In this document: piece after piece, positions 1-11,812 of the stretch
Position numbering within the stretch: the stretch's first letter is position 1
Layout of the letters: the number at the start of each line of letters is the position of its first letter
DNA from: Datisca glomerata
Lineage: Eukaryota; Streptophyta; Magnoliopsida; Cucurbitales; Datiscaceae
DNA: 64,000 bases
Direction of reading: 5' to 3'
NCBI GenBank assembly: GCA_003255025.1
Contig: QANY01005060.1
Location: forward strand, 682,001-746,000
Notes under the pieces: model-generated
Told to the model about the DNA's origin: nothing
Seen by the model: only the letters and a program-made list of their open reading frames with translations
Database searches by the model: none
Made by a program: the position numbers and the translations under genes

Positions 1-572
1 CAATGCTAATAAAGGAAAGATCCTCCGGAATGTACCGCCTTTCATCCTACTTTCTAGCAAGAACAGTAGGCGATTTACCTCTAGAGCTAGCACTCCCAAC
101 AGCATTTGTTCTAATAATATATTGGATGGGAGGTCTTAAACCTGATCCTCTTACTTTCATACTCTCCCTCCTTGTAGTCCTCTACAGTGTCCTAGTCTCC
201 CAAAGCCTCGGCTTGGCCATTGGAGCAATACTAATGGACGTAAAACAGGCAACTACTTTAGCTTCTGTGACGACCCTTGTTTTCCTCATAGCAGGAGGTT
301 ATTATATTCAGCAAATTCCTCCCTTTATAGTTTGGCTCAAGTACTTAAGCTACAGCTACTACTGTTACAAACTTCTGCTTGGGGTTCAGTACAGTGAGGA
401 TGAGTACTATGAGTGCTCAAAGGGAGTGATGTGTAGGGTTGGGGATTTTGCTGCTGTTAAGTCTATGGGCGATTTTAATCATTTATGGGTTGATGTTTGT
501 ATAATGGCTTTGATGCTTGTCGGGTATCGGCTCGTTGCTTACCTGGCTCTTCATCGTGTGACGTTGAGGTGA
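1..572 (+). CDS. ABCG14: ABCG14-like half-size ABC transporter, C-terminal part (5' end outside window)
   Basis: The frame is open from the window edge and ends at TGA 570-572, giving about 190 residues of the C-terminal half of an ABCG (WBC) transporter. Visible parts are the start of the ABC2-type membrane domain (ERSSGMYRLSSYFLARTVGD), several hydrophobic helices, the conserved TTLVFLIAGGYY segment, the re-entrant helix region PPFIVWLKYLSYSYYCYKLL, an extracellular loop with two cysteines (ECSKGVMC) and a last helix ending in ALHRVTLR. The wording is very close to Arabidopsis ABCG14, a plasma-membrane protein needed for root-to-shoot cytokinin transport; that function is family knowledge. 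The nucleotide-binding domain lies upstream of the window. No frameshift is seen, so the gene looks functional. Confidence 0.88.
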   Translation, partial: MLIKERSSGMYRLSSYFLARTVGDLPLELALPTAFVLIIYWMGGLKPDPLTFILSLLVVLYSVLVSQSLGLAIGAILMDVKQATTLASVTTLVFLIAGGYYIQQIPPFIVWLKYLSYSYYCYKLLLGVQYSEDEYYECSKGVMCRVGDFAAVKSMGDFNHLWVDVCIMALMLVGYRLVAYLALHRVTLR

Positions 573-849
573 AATCGTTGATGTGTAGTTAGGTTTGGAA
601 AATTAATTAATTTTAGCTTTTTGTCTAATTAGAAAGCAGTTTGAAGAGTTTTCTCCTTCTTCAACTGATCAGGAATAATTATGTTCTCTCCAGCTTATTA
701 TGTTTAAAGATGAAAAAAATAGGTTGTAAGACCTTTTGTTATTCTACATATATCATGATCAGCACTCTTTATTATTGTATTTTCTTCAATGAAGATTACA
801 TTACTAACTATATTATTTTTGATGTAATAAGCGAGAAAGATGATTTCAG

Positions 850-880
<31 letters not shown>

Positions 881-2588
881 GGTGTGGAACTTATGTAGAG
901 TGATCTAATGATAGATTATCCTGATATCGTTATCGGACTAGTATCATACTATGACCTTAATTTATTGTTTATATGAGTAATTTTAGATCCATCAAATTAT
1001 AAACCAAATTTTAATTCACTGTATGATGTGTCAATTATGTAATGACGGTGTTGTCTTACTCATTAAAATGATTTTTCATAAATCTATAAGTGATTAACGT
1101 ATCATTTAGTCGATTAAGATTTAATTTAAATGTTGATCAATGTGTAATTAGCCTATATTTTATATATATATGGATTTCAATGTGGGAGAACAAGGGGTAA
1201 TAGATAAGGGAGAACATAATGGACTATATTATTCTTTTTAAGTACTTCCTTGGCATGCTGATTGCTAATGGACATTATTCTACAAGCATATCATATAAAA
1301 AAGGACGCACTCATCTGAACTTTAAGGATTCATTCAATAATTTGTCTGACTAAATTGGATAGTTCTCAGTGAAAAATGACCCAAAAGATGAGTAAACAAA
1401 AGATTCTTTAAGTGGACATACAAAGAATCAATTAAATGGTCCTAACAACAATGTTATAATATTAGATCGATCAAGTTTTAATCATTATAAGTTATAATAG
1501 TTATGAATACTTATTTTGGTAAAAAGATTGAAAAACTTTGAGCAAAACTTAATAATCCAATCGTACCAATGACAAATTCTCTCTACCTTCTTTTGAGTGC
1601 TAGTCGCTCCTCAAAGGAAAAACACCCTCAACTATTTTTCCGACAGTTTTCTCAAAATGTTAAGATTTACAAATATTTTATAAATATTAAAATGAGACGA
1701 ACTTGTTTATCTAGAAAAAAAAAGACAGTAGATTTTTTAGGAAGTTCAGACACCCCGAATATTTTTTGAGAAAACCCGACCATTCCAAATTATCAACACA
1801 AGTGATCCATATTTAGAATAATCCACATTCATTACATTTGATTTGCTCTTTAAAAAAGAAGAAAACTACACAACTCCACTCCTAATTAACTGAAGCAAAC
1901 ACTAACCTATGATTAAAAGTAGTGCTCCTAAAGTAGTAAGAATGGCTAGGAATTAACTGGCAGTAATCTATAAATTTGGCTTTCTTTAATATATTAAAAG
2001 TGGGATGAGAAGTAAAATCATTTATTGATCATTTTGTCCGGTCCTTATTTTACAATTTTAAAATTATCCTTGTGTCTATTACTGGTGTACCATGAATGAT
2101 AATTTTTTTCTTTTCTTATTTCTCAAAATTATATATCTCTTGAATAAACTTTTTTTATTTTTTACTTTTAGACATAAAAATATATTAAGTTATTTCGTCG
2201 TTAAAATATATATTAAAAAATTCAGTCAATAATCAATAAAAAATAAAACATGTTTTTAGTTCATTTATCATATAGATATCAAATGAAGAATATACTAAAA
2301 GAATCTAACTACAAAATGTATAGAGAATGTTCTCATACATTACTTGAAACATTTTTATGAGTAAGACTTATAAAAAGTATAAAAGTTATAATTGCAGTTT
2401 TCTAATTTTATTTACTAAAAAATGTATCCTATTCAAAGTTTTTTTTTAAAATTTATATGAACAAGTCATGTAAAAGAAACAATCAAAATAATAATAAAAA
2501 TGTATATATCATGTGCACCTCACGTGTAATTTAACTTGTTAAATTAAATATTAAACTAAAACGTAGGTAAAACTACTGTAAAGGAAAC
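573..2588. other. Intergenic DNA downstream of the ABCG gene
   Basis: AT-rich, with no credible coding region. A (TA)n microsatellite lies at about 849-876 within the likely 3' flank of the ABCG gene. The last part (about 2520-2588) resembles flanks seen again near 12.9 kb and appears to be an older repeat into which the Tat element inserted. Confidence 0.6.
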
Positions 2589-2593
2589 CTACA

Positions 2594-2949
2594 GGGTATG
2601 TAAAACGTAAGCAATAGAAATTGATAAGAGAGAAAATTGAGCTCAAAGTAAGTGATTGTATATTTGGTTATGTTTTAGGTCATATCAACCCTTATTTATA
2701 CACATAATACAACATTTATGTCCACGAATATTCTCTTTTTGTTGCACTTAACCCGGGGTCATTGAGGAAATTATGATTTTGATTGAGTCGTTGAATAAAT
2801 TATGATATACTCAAATGTTCCCCTTCTGTAACCCATTTATCCTAGTTGTCTCTTTCATCCAACAGTCCTTAGTGTACAAATTCATATTTAGCTTGATGAT
2901 TGGTTAAAGTCATACCACGTGTCCTTTGTACTATCAAGGTACCGTACAT
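2594..2949 (-). repeat. 3' LTR of the Tat-type element
   Basis: Aligns along its whole length with 9725-10080, sharing for example GTATGTAAAACGTAAGCAAT at the left and a TACCG(T/C)ACA end. The two copies differ by scattered substitutions, so the insertion is not recent. Confidence 0.85.
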
Positions 2950-2957
2950 TGGCCCTC

Positions 2958-3121
2958 ATTACACTCGGCGAAATGTCTTTGCCGATGTGTAATGTAATAA
3001 ATTCCACTTGGTGAAATGTCTTTGCCGATGTGTAATGTAATAAATTCCACTTGGTGAAATGTCTTTGCCGATGTGTATTGTAATAAATTCCACTCGACGA
3101 AATGTCTTTGTCGAGGAACAT
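2958..3121. repeat. 43-bp tandem array next to the 3' LTR
   Basis: Four units start at 2958, 3001, 3044 and 3087; the last is partial and diverged. The core is GAAATGTCTTTGCCGATGTG followed by an AATGTAATAA spacer. Units 2 and 3 are nearly identical. The period of 43 is a direct count. It lies in the 3' non-coding part of the Tat element, so short minus-strand frames across it are not genes. Confidence 0.9.
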
Positions 3122-3401
3122 TCGTCCCTAAACGGACGCCTCAAGCTCCAACACTCCTCCTGTTACGGATGAGAGTACTTTTGCACAGCCTCCGTCTCCT
3201 CCTCCGATCATTCAATCAGAGGTGGCCGCTGCTGTTCTAGATCATCCTCAAGCAAATGATTAGGAGTACGTCCCCTGGCCATTGAAGAGGTTTACCAATG
3301 CCCCATATTCCTACCTCCGTGAGCTTCCTTAATGAACCTGAGGCAGCTCACATGATTGCTCGTGGCCTCATCTGAGACATGGACTTCAATTCTACCGTCA
3401 G

Positions 3402-3900
3402 ATGACCGTCAGGGAACTTTTTACTTCACTTAGCCATGACTTAATCCGGGTAAGTCTTCTTCTCTTTCTCTATTTGTATTTTTTCAATTTTTTTTATTTT
3501 CTCATACTTTGTTCTTTTTTCAGGCTATTTCTCATCATAATGTGTGATCTTGCTGAGACCCGAAATTTCGTCACTAAGCTCTAAGCAGAAGTGGAGTAGT
3601 TGAAGAAGATGGAAGCAGAACTTCAGGAGACATCTAAGACGCAAGCCTAGAAGATGGCTATTCTCAAAGTAGAGAACTTCAAGCTCGAGGAGTTTGAAGG
3701 CTGTTGATCTGGCCAAGGCTCATGTCGTCGAGGAGAAGGAGAAGGAAGTTGATGCCCAATTTCAAAAGGCCTTTGATGAAGCTGAGTAAGCCATCTACAG
3801 TCTGGGCTATAGGGATGGTCTGATCACTTTCGAGTACTTCTTTCCTTCTTGCCTTAGCATTTTTCAAAATGCTTCTAAAGACAGCTTGTAATCTGTTACT
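3402..3900 (+). pseudogene. Remnant of an antisense extra ORF (aORF) of the Tat-type element
   Basis: Between integrase and the 3' LTR the plus strand, antisense to pol, carries broken protein-like sequence. It starts MTVRELFTSLSHDLIR (3402-3449) and is followed by a good intron (donor GGTAAGTC at 3450, pyrimidine-rich tract, acceptor CAG at 3533). Next come pieces reading CDLAETRNFVTKL, LKKMEAELQETSKTQA, KMAILKVENFKLEEFEG, DLAKAHVVEEKEKEVDAQFQ and AIYSLGYRDGL, interrupted by several stops and shifts. The charged, coiled-coil-like composition and the position match the antisense aORFs described in Tat-lineage elements. Function unknown. Confidence 0.5.
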
Positions 3901-4030
3901 CTGCTCAAATTTCAAGTTGATTTTTTCCTACTAAGGGAATCCATCTGTTTTGCCAATTTTCCATTTCAAGGACTTGGTAAAATTTTGCCCTACTCCACCA
4001 TAATTTGTTTTGGAGGCATAACCCCATGAT

Positions 4031-4430
4031 TTTCTTTAAAGAACGAATGCCCATTATACTCCAGTCCATTCTCAAGGACTTAAACTCATTATTGAGCCAT
4101 GGCATCGAGTTTTCTTTAGCAAATGGATGCTCATTCTAGTGTAATTTATTCTCAAGGACTTAGGCTCATTGTAGAGCTATGGCCTCGAGTTTCCTTTAGC
4201 GAACAGATGCTCATTGTAATGCAATCCGTTCTCAATGACTTAGGCTCATTGTAGAGTCATGGCCCCAAGTTTTCTTTAGAGAATGGATGACCATTGTAGT
4301 GTAATCCATTCTTAAGTACTTAGGTTCATTGTAGAGCCATGTAGTGCATTTTAGAGAACGAATGCCCATTGTCGTGCAATCTGTTTGCAATGAGTTAGGC
4401 TCATTGTAGAGTCATGGCCCTAAAGTTTTC
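4031..4430. repeat. 80-bp tandem array, about five copies, in the 3' region of the Tat-type element
   Basis: The marker TTTCTTTA recurs at 4031, 4111, 4191 (as TTCCTTTA) and 4271, exactly 80 bp apart. A fifth, slightly shorter unit begins near 4345. Shared blocks are GAATGCCCATTGTAGTG, CATTCTCAAGGACTTAGG and CTCATTGTAGAGCCATGGCC. Non-coding. Tandem arrays in this part of Tat/Ogre elements are a known source of satellite DNA. Confidence 0.9.
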
Positions 4431-4679
4431 CACTTGCACTCATCATTTAATAGCATGAGTAAGAGAACATATTGACACCATATTTTGTACGTGAAAAACC
4501 TTTAACGAGAAAAAATCACAAGGAAATATTCATTACTAAATATAGTAATTTTTGTACATAGTTGGATCATACATAGCATATCCTTAGATGAGCAACATTC
4601 CATGGTTTCATCAAGTCTTGGCCATCTTCCTTTATGAGGAAATAATAACCGTTGCCTCCTATCTATTGACAATATAGGG

Positions 4680-7600
4680 TCATTCCCAGTTTGGTCCTAA
4701 CTTGCTTTCGGCCTGAAATATTTTTTTCAAAACAAGGTCTCCTACCTGAAAGTCCTGTTTCTTGTTCCTTTTTCGAAAATAAGATCTCCTCTTTTGATTA
4801 TTGCTAGTCATTCGAATGAGAGCAGCTTCACTTTTCTTCTTTAAGAAGTCAAGGTTCTCTTTCAATAGTTTAGAATTCTATGATTTGTCCATGCTTGACT
4901 TTGCTGTTGGGCTTCATATTTCATCTGGTATAACAAATTTCATTCCATACGCTAATGCAAACAAAGTTTCTACTGTTGACTCTCTCGAAGTTATCCTGTA
5001 AAACCACAACACTGCTGGTAATTCTTCCACCTACTTTCCTTTTGCCAACTTTAACCACTTCTTTATACTTTTCAGAATTGACCGGTTAGATCTTTTCGCT
5101 TGGACATTCCTTGTGGATAATATGGCATTGAAACGAGTTTTTTATCTAGAGTTCTTCACAAAAGGCTTTTAACTATTCTTCCTTTGATCTATAGCATGTT
5201 GTCTAAGCTAAATTTTCTAGAAATTCTATACATGCATACAATATTTTTCCAGAAAAATCTTTTTACCTCATCTTCTCACATCCTAGCGTATGCCCCAGCC
5301 TCAATCCATGGGGGGTGATCCCACTATGTCCAAGGCCCACTGCATGAACGGCCATGGCTTGTTACAATTTTGAGTTCTCCAGACGCCATCTTTGCTACAA
5401 GAGCAAAGCGTTCACATTTTTCACAATTCCTTACATATTGCTTTGCATCCTGATGCATCTTGAGCCAGCAATATCCTTCATTTAATATTTTGTGAGTCAC
5501 CGATCTTCCACCACTATGATTTTCACAGATTCCTTCATGGATTTTCGCTAGCGAGTACTGGACTTCCCTTGGCTTTAAGCATTTCAAATATGGGCCTAGA
5601 AATGATCTTCGATATAGTTTTCCATCAATCAACGAATACCTTGCACTTTGTTGTCGGACATTTCTTCCCATGAGCTTGTCTTTTTGTAATTCTCCACTTG
5701 TTAAGTAAAGGATAATATGATCTTGCCAGCTAGGTTCCATGTCAACTTCAACATCAGCAACGACTAAGAATGAACGTCTTATACTTGGTTCCACGAGGAA
5801 CTCTACGGGTACATTTTTTTATATGAAAGTTGTAATGATGATCCCGACATGGCCAGAGCGTTTACATGGCTATTCTCAAGTCTGGGAATCTGTTGAATTT
5901 CATACCCCTTTAAGAGACTTAGTGTATATTTTATCCATTGCAAATAATCGATCATTCTTGGATCCTTAGCTACGAATTCTCTTGTGAACTGCTTAACAAT
6001 TAACGTATAATCGTAGTAAATATAATTTCCATTACCTCCAATTCAAGTAGCATCCCGCTACCAAGGCCATATATTCTGTTTCATTGTTTGAAGTGTCAAT
6101 AATGGAATGCTCTAAAGTTTCCCTAAATAGAGTTTATATTACTACTCCCGCTCTCGCTCCTCAGTTGTTTGACGCGCCGTCCACAAACAACATCCAAGAG
6201 TTATCCTCTATTTCTATTTGGACTTTCCTATTTTGATTTTCTCCGTCATGAGTGAAGTCTGCGACAAAGTCTGCCAAGACTTTCCCCTTTATTGATGTCC
6301 TGGGTTCATATCGGATCTCATACTGTCCCAGCACATTTGCTCATTTTGCCAATCTTCCACTTATTTTTTGGGAATGTAGCAAACTTCTTATAGGTTTTAC
6401 AGCAGCGGCCACAACTTCCAGTATTAGTTTCTTCATCATTTTATATCTCACTCCCACTACTACAAGACTTGTGCTAATGAAGTAAATGAGATTCTGCTTG
6501 CTGTCCTCTTTTATAATCAGAACAACACTTATCGATGTCTGTGAAACGGACATATACAATAGCAATTCTTCCAAGTGAAGAGGTTTTGACAATAATAGTG
6601 GTGACGCTAGATATTCTCCGATTTTATTGGAAGCTTTTTCATATTTTCATCCTAGTTGTTTGCGTAGTCCTTTGTGAGTTTCGCAAAGAAGGGTCTGCAT
6701 TTGTCTATTAACCTTGAAAGGGATATGTCCAGAGCTGTTAACTTTCCCCTCAATCTTTTTACATCCTTATAAGTTCTTGTGGATTTCATTTTCACTATGG
6801 CTTTTGCTTGATCCGGGTTTACCTAGATCCCCCGTTGTGTCACCAAATGACCAAAGAATTTCCCAGTTGTGACTCCAAATATGCATTTTTCAGGATTCAA
6901 CTTCATGCAGCTTTTTCTCAGGACTAAAAAGGCTTCATCCAAATCACTTATATGGTCTTGTTGTTTCTTCCTTTTGACTAGCATATTGTCCATGTAGACT
7001 TCCATTGATGTTCTAATCAGTTTGTGAAATATTTTTTTACGAGCCTTTGGTATATTGCACCGACATTTTTCAAACCAACCGACATCATTTTATAACAGAA
7101 AATACATTGTTTTGTTATAAAAGAAGTTTTTCCTTATTAGTTTGGAACATTTTCACTTGGTTGTATTCTGAGTAGGCGTCCATAAAATTGAGGAGTTGAT
7201 GCCCATAAGTTACATCCACCATTTGATCTATCCTTGGCAATAGATAGTCATCTTTTAGACAAGCCTTGTTCAAGTCTGTGAAGTCTACACAAATTCTTCA
7301 TTTCCTATTTTTCTTCTTTACCATCACCATGTTGGCGAGCCACTCCAGGTAGTCAACTTTTCTTATGAAACCAACCTTTAGAAGTTGTTCCACTTCTTCC
7401 TTGATGGTTGCATTCTATTCTGGAGCAAATCTTCTTTTCTTCTATTTTACAGGTTTAACGGTAGAGTCACTATTTAACTTATTACAAATGATTTCTTCCA
7501 GAATACATGTCATTTCTTGGGCTGTACTTGCAAAAATATCCGTGTGTTTTCTAAGGAAGTCTATCAATTCTTATTTTTCTGCTTCCCCAAGCTGAGCGCC

Positions 7601-8069
7601 TATCCTCGTCGCATTCTGAATCCACTCTTTCATAAATACAAGTTCAGTGGCTTCCTCCACCTCGTATCTAGGTTGGTGGTTTGTCATGTACGTCCTCCTT
7701 TGGTTGTTATTGTTTTGTTTCTATTTCCTTTTGCATGTTTAACTTTTTCTCAGCAGCTTAATCTCCTCTAATTGTTTTAATTGCACTTTGAGAAAGGTAT
7801 TTTAGTACCTAGTATATTGCCAGGTGCAACCAAGTCTTGCCTAGAATGGTATTGTACGAGGATGGTGTATCAAGGACCACAAATTTTGTTAGATGCTTGA
7901 AAGGCTTTGCATTCATAGGAAGTATTATTATCCCTTCCAAATAGCTTATTACTCGATTAAATCTTATCAATGGTTGCAACGGGCCTTGCAACTTCAGATT
8001 TCCCATTGACATCTTCTCCATTGTTGAGTGGTGGAGAATGTTGATGACACTTCTATCATTAATTAACAC
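4680..8069 (-). pseudogene. Tat-type pol remnant (PR-RT-RH-aRH-IN)
   Basis: Read on the minus strand from high to low coordinates. Retropepsin at about 8069-7809 has LINDRSVINILHHST in place of the usual DxGSSxxIL, then a flap region and NTILGKTWLH. Reverse transcriptase at about 7425-6780 has VVMVKKKN, ICVDFTDLNKACLKDDYLLP, an altered catalytic box YMDNMLVK (canonical YVDDMLVK) and MKLNPEKCIFGV. RNase H lies at about 6592-6341 (VVLIIKEDSKQNLIYFIST). A second RNase H lies at about 6215-5985 (LFVDGASNN, NNETEYMALVAG). Integrase covers the H2C2 finger at about 5560-5380 (IHEGICENHSGG, CEKCERFA), a poorly preserved core, and a C-terminal piece with FQVGDLVLKKI and KLGPNWE at 4865-4680. Several frames and many stops show loss of function. 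Confidence 0.8.
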
Positions 8070-8636
8070 TCTCCTCAGGAGGCAGTTTCCAACCTGGATG
8101 TGTCATTGTGTTGTCCAATATGATCTTATAGACCTAGGTCATTGAATATCAACGACGGATTTTCATTGCTTTTTTATGTGCTTCCGCGTTCCCAACGCTC
8201 ACTCCTCATAGGCTTCTTACAATATATTTTCCTTTCCTTTATGGTGGTTCCTTCTTGTTTACTCAAGGTAATTAATGTGTCAACAATTCGAAGAGGCTTC
8301 TTACCTTGGAGTCTTTTTTTTTCGCTACTTACTTATGTTCTTCCCTCAGGACATATTACTGAAGGCAGCCTTCCTTTACCAGTTGTTCAATGTAGTCTTT
8401 GAGCTAGAAGCAGTCTTTGGTATAATGCATGTAGCTTCTATAGAACGAATATTACTTGTCATTGTCTCTCTTACTAGGCTCTTTTGTCAACGACGCTTGC
8501 CTTTTCAACCATGGCTTATCCTTTATTGCCTCAACAATTTGGTACATGGGTATCGTGAGTGTAAACTTTATCCCCCGGGGTGAATTCTTTCCACTGTCCT
8601 TCCTTATTTCTTCACGCTCTCTCATTTGTATTCACT

Positions 8637-9700
8637 TCATTTGTCGCTCCTCTCTTTTCTTTCCATTCTTTTCTTTCCTGAGCTAGTTCCTTGACCAGTC
8701 TTCCGTTGCTCTTCCATTCTCCATTCTAATAATTTTATCATACTTTTCTTTTCTTCCTCCAAAGTAATATAAGTTTGTGCCCATTGAAACGTTTCCGCCA
8801 TTGACAACAGTTTTACCTTCAACAAATCATCGAACAATGGGGAGATTGGATCCAATTCTTGTCTAAAAGCCAATCTCACCACTCAGTCATCAAAGTTTTC
8901 ACCTTGATCATTCCGTCCTTGGATCTATGTGTGTATTCACACAATGATTCTCCCTTCCTTATTGGTATAGTGATGAGATACTTTAAATATTCTATAACCG
9001 AGCGGTATGTAGAATACTGTTATAGGAAAATAGGAGACATAGTAGTAAATTTATTAATGGAATGAGAAGGTAGGGAGTGATCCTATTTCAAGGCACTGCC
9101 ATCCATGCTAGTTGGAAACATTCTGCATAAAGAGTTCATCTTCATGCTGGTATAAGGCCATCACTTGTTTAAAACGTATGAAATGATTATTAGGATGAGT
9201 TTTCCCTTTGAACACTTGAATTTAGGGGCTACAAATTTTCTCAAAACCGGGGCAGCAAGTATTTTTGGACTTTAAGGTGAACACGTGAGCGATTCCAAGT
9301 CTGATTTTCCTGTACTCCTTACCTTTACATTTCTATCATCTTTCTTTCTAGCATTTCTTCTACAACTTTGTTCGCCATGGGTCCTAACGGATGACTCTCC
9401 CCATCCGCTTCCTTTTCATTGTCCGTGGACTAGATTTCAACATCTTCCCGTTGCACATATTGGCTTGCGTCAGGGTTAATTCACTTAGAGTCTTGTCCAT
9501 CCCGTCCAATATGCTTGTCGTCGTTGTTTCCATGTTCATCCACATTAGTCTTTTTGCTTACCTCCGTGCACGTTTCCTCTAATTCCAATTGCAAAGTTAT
9601 GATTTAGTCTTGGACTGTTTGCCGAGCGCTATGGAGGGCTTCACTATTATGACGTTCCATTTCTTGCATTCTATTTAATATGGCTTGGATCAATCCCTGA
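8637..9700 (-). pseudogene. Tat-type gag remnant
   Basis: Minus-strand pieces upstream of the protease resemble plant gypsy gag. One has AFRQEL, then LLSMAETFQWAQTYITLEEE and a basic tail at 8882-8637. Nearer the 5' LTR (about 9690-9600) is a helical, charged N-terminal-like segment, LIQAILNRMQEMERHNSEAL. Frames are broken throughout. The assignment rests mainly on position between the 5' LTR and PR and on the fairly typical AFRQxL...AxxYIxxEE pattern. Confidence 0.6.
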
Positions 9701-9724
9701 ACTTCCGTATAAAAAAATTTATAG

Positions 9725-10080
9725 TGTATGTAAAACGTAAGCAATAGAAATTGATCAGAGAGAAAATTGAGCTCAAAGTAAGTGATTGTATATTCAGCGT
9801 GTCTTTTGAGGTCATATCAACCCCTATTTATACACATAATAGACCATTTGTTTCCATGAAAATTCTCTTTCCATCGCACTTTATCCATGATCATTGAGGG
9901 AATTATGATTTTGATTGAACCGTTAAAAAATTATGATATTCTGGAATGTTCCTCTTCTATAACCGCTTTGTCCTAGCTTTCTCTTTAATCTTATGGTCCT
10001 CAGTGTCCTAGTCCATGTTTAGTTTGATGATTGGTTAAGGTCTTGTCATGTGTCTTTCGTACTATCAATGTACCGCACAT
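9725..10080 (-). repeat. 5' LTR of the Tat-type element
   Basis: Partner of the repeat at 2594-2949. It lies upstream of gag in the minus-strand reading direction. The right side abuts CTACA at 10081. Confidence 0.85.
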
Positions 10081-11489
10081 CTACAAAAAAGGTACAATAA
10101 CTAATGAAAAATGGGATCATAACATTTTTATCATTTAGGAAAGGGAAGATCAATATTTTTAGTACTTGCAATGGAATAGAGAGAAAACCCACAAGTTGTA
10201 GTTAATCAAATAAAAAGATGATTCGATCCTAGTGTGGAAACTATCTTATTATGATGAATTTACTCTCACAAGTGCTCGAGGGGTTGAATAATCATCTCTC
10301 ATAATAGGATAGATCTTTCGTTCCTATAGAAATCGTACCCAAATCGCTAGGAACCAATCAATGCAACTATGTCTTCTAATCGAACACAACCTACCAAATG
10401 CTAGAGTGTGACAACTTTTAGGAAGAATGTGTTGGGTATGTTTGCATTCTTGCAATTTAACCACCAAGTTTATGTAGGTTGGTTCATGGCCATTTGGACC
10501 ACCTTAATTACTTTTTGTAATGTTGTAATGAGGTACATATAGGAACGAAAAGGTAAATGCTAAAGATCATGTCTTTACAAAAATTATAAGAATTTTTGTC
10601 CAAATTAATGAATTTCGAGATCAACCTCGTACATATTGTACTATTTCAATAGACTAGCGATGGCGGAATAATTTCGTATCCATAATGTAAATAATCAAAT
10701 TTTGTGTCTATTCAAGTGGGTAATTTTTTAGACAATTTTCTCATATGTCACTTAATAGTATTGATAACATATTATCTCACGTTACTTTTTGTAAGACGCA
10801 TGACATTTTTGCACTTGGCCTCGTTAATATTGGAGTATGGTATCACTAATTGAGTTTAAAGTTGTCAGAATACCATTTTTTCCCAACATTCCCTAACATG
10901 AATGAAAAAATGGCCTTTCTTGAACATGTAAATGAAAATTCTGACACTTGAGAGCTTACAAATGAAAAATAACCATCTCATGATAAATTGTCAAAGACTA
11001 TGAACTTTTATAGTGAAGATCTATCGGGATTACTTCATTAATTAGTGGCCATGATGCCTTGAAACTATCAATTGTTTATATAATCTAAGCAATAGAAATC
11101 ACAGAGTTATTCTTCGAACATAGTTAGTTCTTATGTTTGTGTTTGTTTCGACCCTGAACATGTCCTGGTTTCATGAGTGTTTGTGAAAATTCGCCTTACA
11201 AATTCTCATAGAAGTATCTCCTTTACACTCATATAAGTGATTTAATTTAAGAGTATCCTTCAATACTCCACTTGTACAAATAAAAGTGTAACTTATGTTG
11301 GTTTTTTGGGCAAATGTGCACTATTTCATAATAAGAATGGGTAAAAGTATGTGTCTCCACAGTGCATAATGAATCACAACATATTTCGATTATCTCTTGG
11401 AAACTAGATCTTGATATCTCAGTCAACTAGGTAAGGTTGCCACTATGGCGAATTTTGGTTACATAAGCCTTAAGTAATTACCCTCGATG

Positions 11490-11802
11490 AACTTTTACCT
11501 ACTCTTTTGTTAAACCTTTTGTAAGCAGGTCCACAAATATTCCAATTGAGAGAAATTATCTTACAATATTGTGTTGTATTCGAGGTATATTCCAAGACTT
11601 GTCGTTTATACATGATATTTTGTGCTCTTCAAATGGATGCTTAACTAACACATATTGTCGCCACAGGCGTAGGCCAATCATGAGTGTACTATGAAAATTT
11701 TCTAAGTCATTCAGCTTTTTCTCCAACTTTATCTAAAGCTATAAATTCAGATTCCATAGTAGATCTGTCAATACAAGCCTATTTGGAGGACTTCCAAAGA
11801 CA
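11490..11802 (-). pseudogene. Ty1/copia RNase H fragment
   Basis: The minus strand reads SSKQACIDRSTMESEFIAL followed by a DKxGExAEWL-like segment (about 11800-11705), the diagnostic RNase H block of plant copia elements. Further on (about 11540-11490) comes a block resembling the NIADPLTKGL end of pol. Stops lie between them. The rest of pol is absent, replaced on its upstream side by the hAT-like repeat at 11813. Confidence 0.65.
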
Positions 11803-11812
11803 CTGCAGCACT

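Larger units (their letters stand above)
2594..10080 (-). mobile_element. Ty3/gypsy LTR retrotransposon, Tat/Ogre-type, degenerate, minus strand
   Basis: About 7.5 kb bounded by two ~356-bp direct repeats (2594-2949 and 9725-10080). On the minus strand the order is gag, retropepsin, reverse transcriptase, RNase H, a second archaeal-type RNase H, and integrase. The dual RNase H and a long segment between integrase and the 3' LTR are known traits of the Tat lineage, which includes Ogre. CTACA is present at 2589-2593 and at 10081-10085, a likely 5-bp target-site duplication. Many stops and frameshifts show the element is dead. No convincing primer-binding site was recognised next to the 5' LTR. 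Confidence 0.85.

Noticed and set aside
641..898. 85-codon plus-strand frame after the ABCG gene
   Set aside because: AT-rich, runs through a TA microsatellite, no domain; probably 3' UTR/intergenic.
2958..3121. CRISPR-like regularly spaced repeat
   Set aside because: Units are contiguous 43-bp tandem copies with no unique spacers, in plant DNA.
2888..3144. Overlapping minus-strand frames of 61-77 codons
   Set aside because: They are translations of the 43-bp tandem array; the repeated peptide follows from the DNA repeat.
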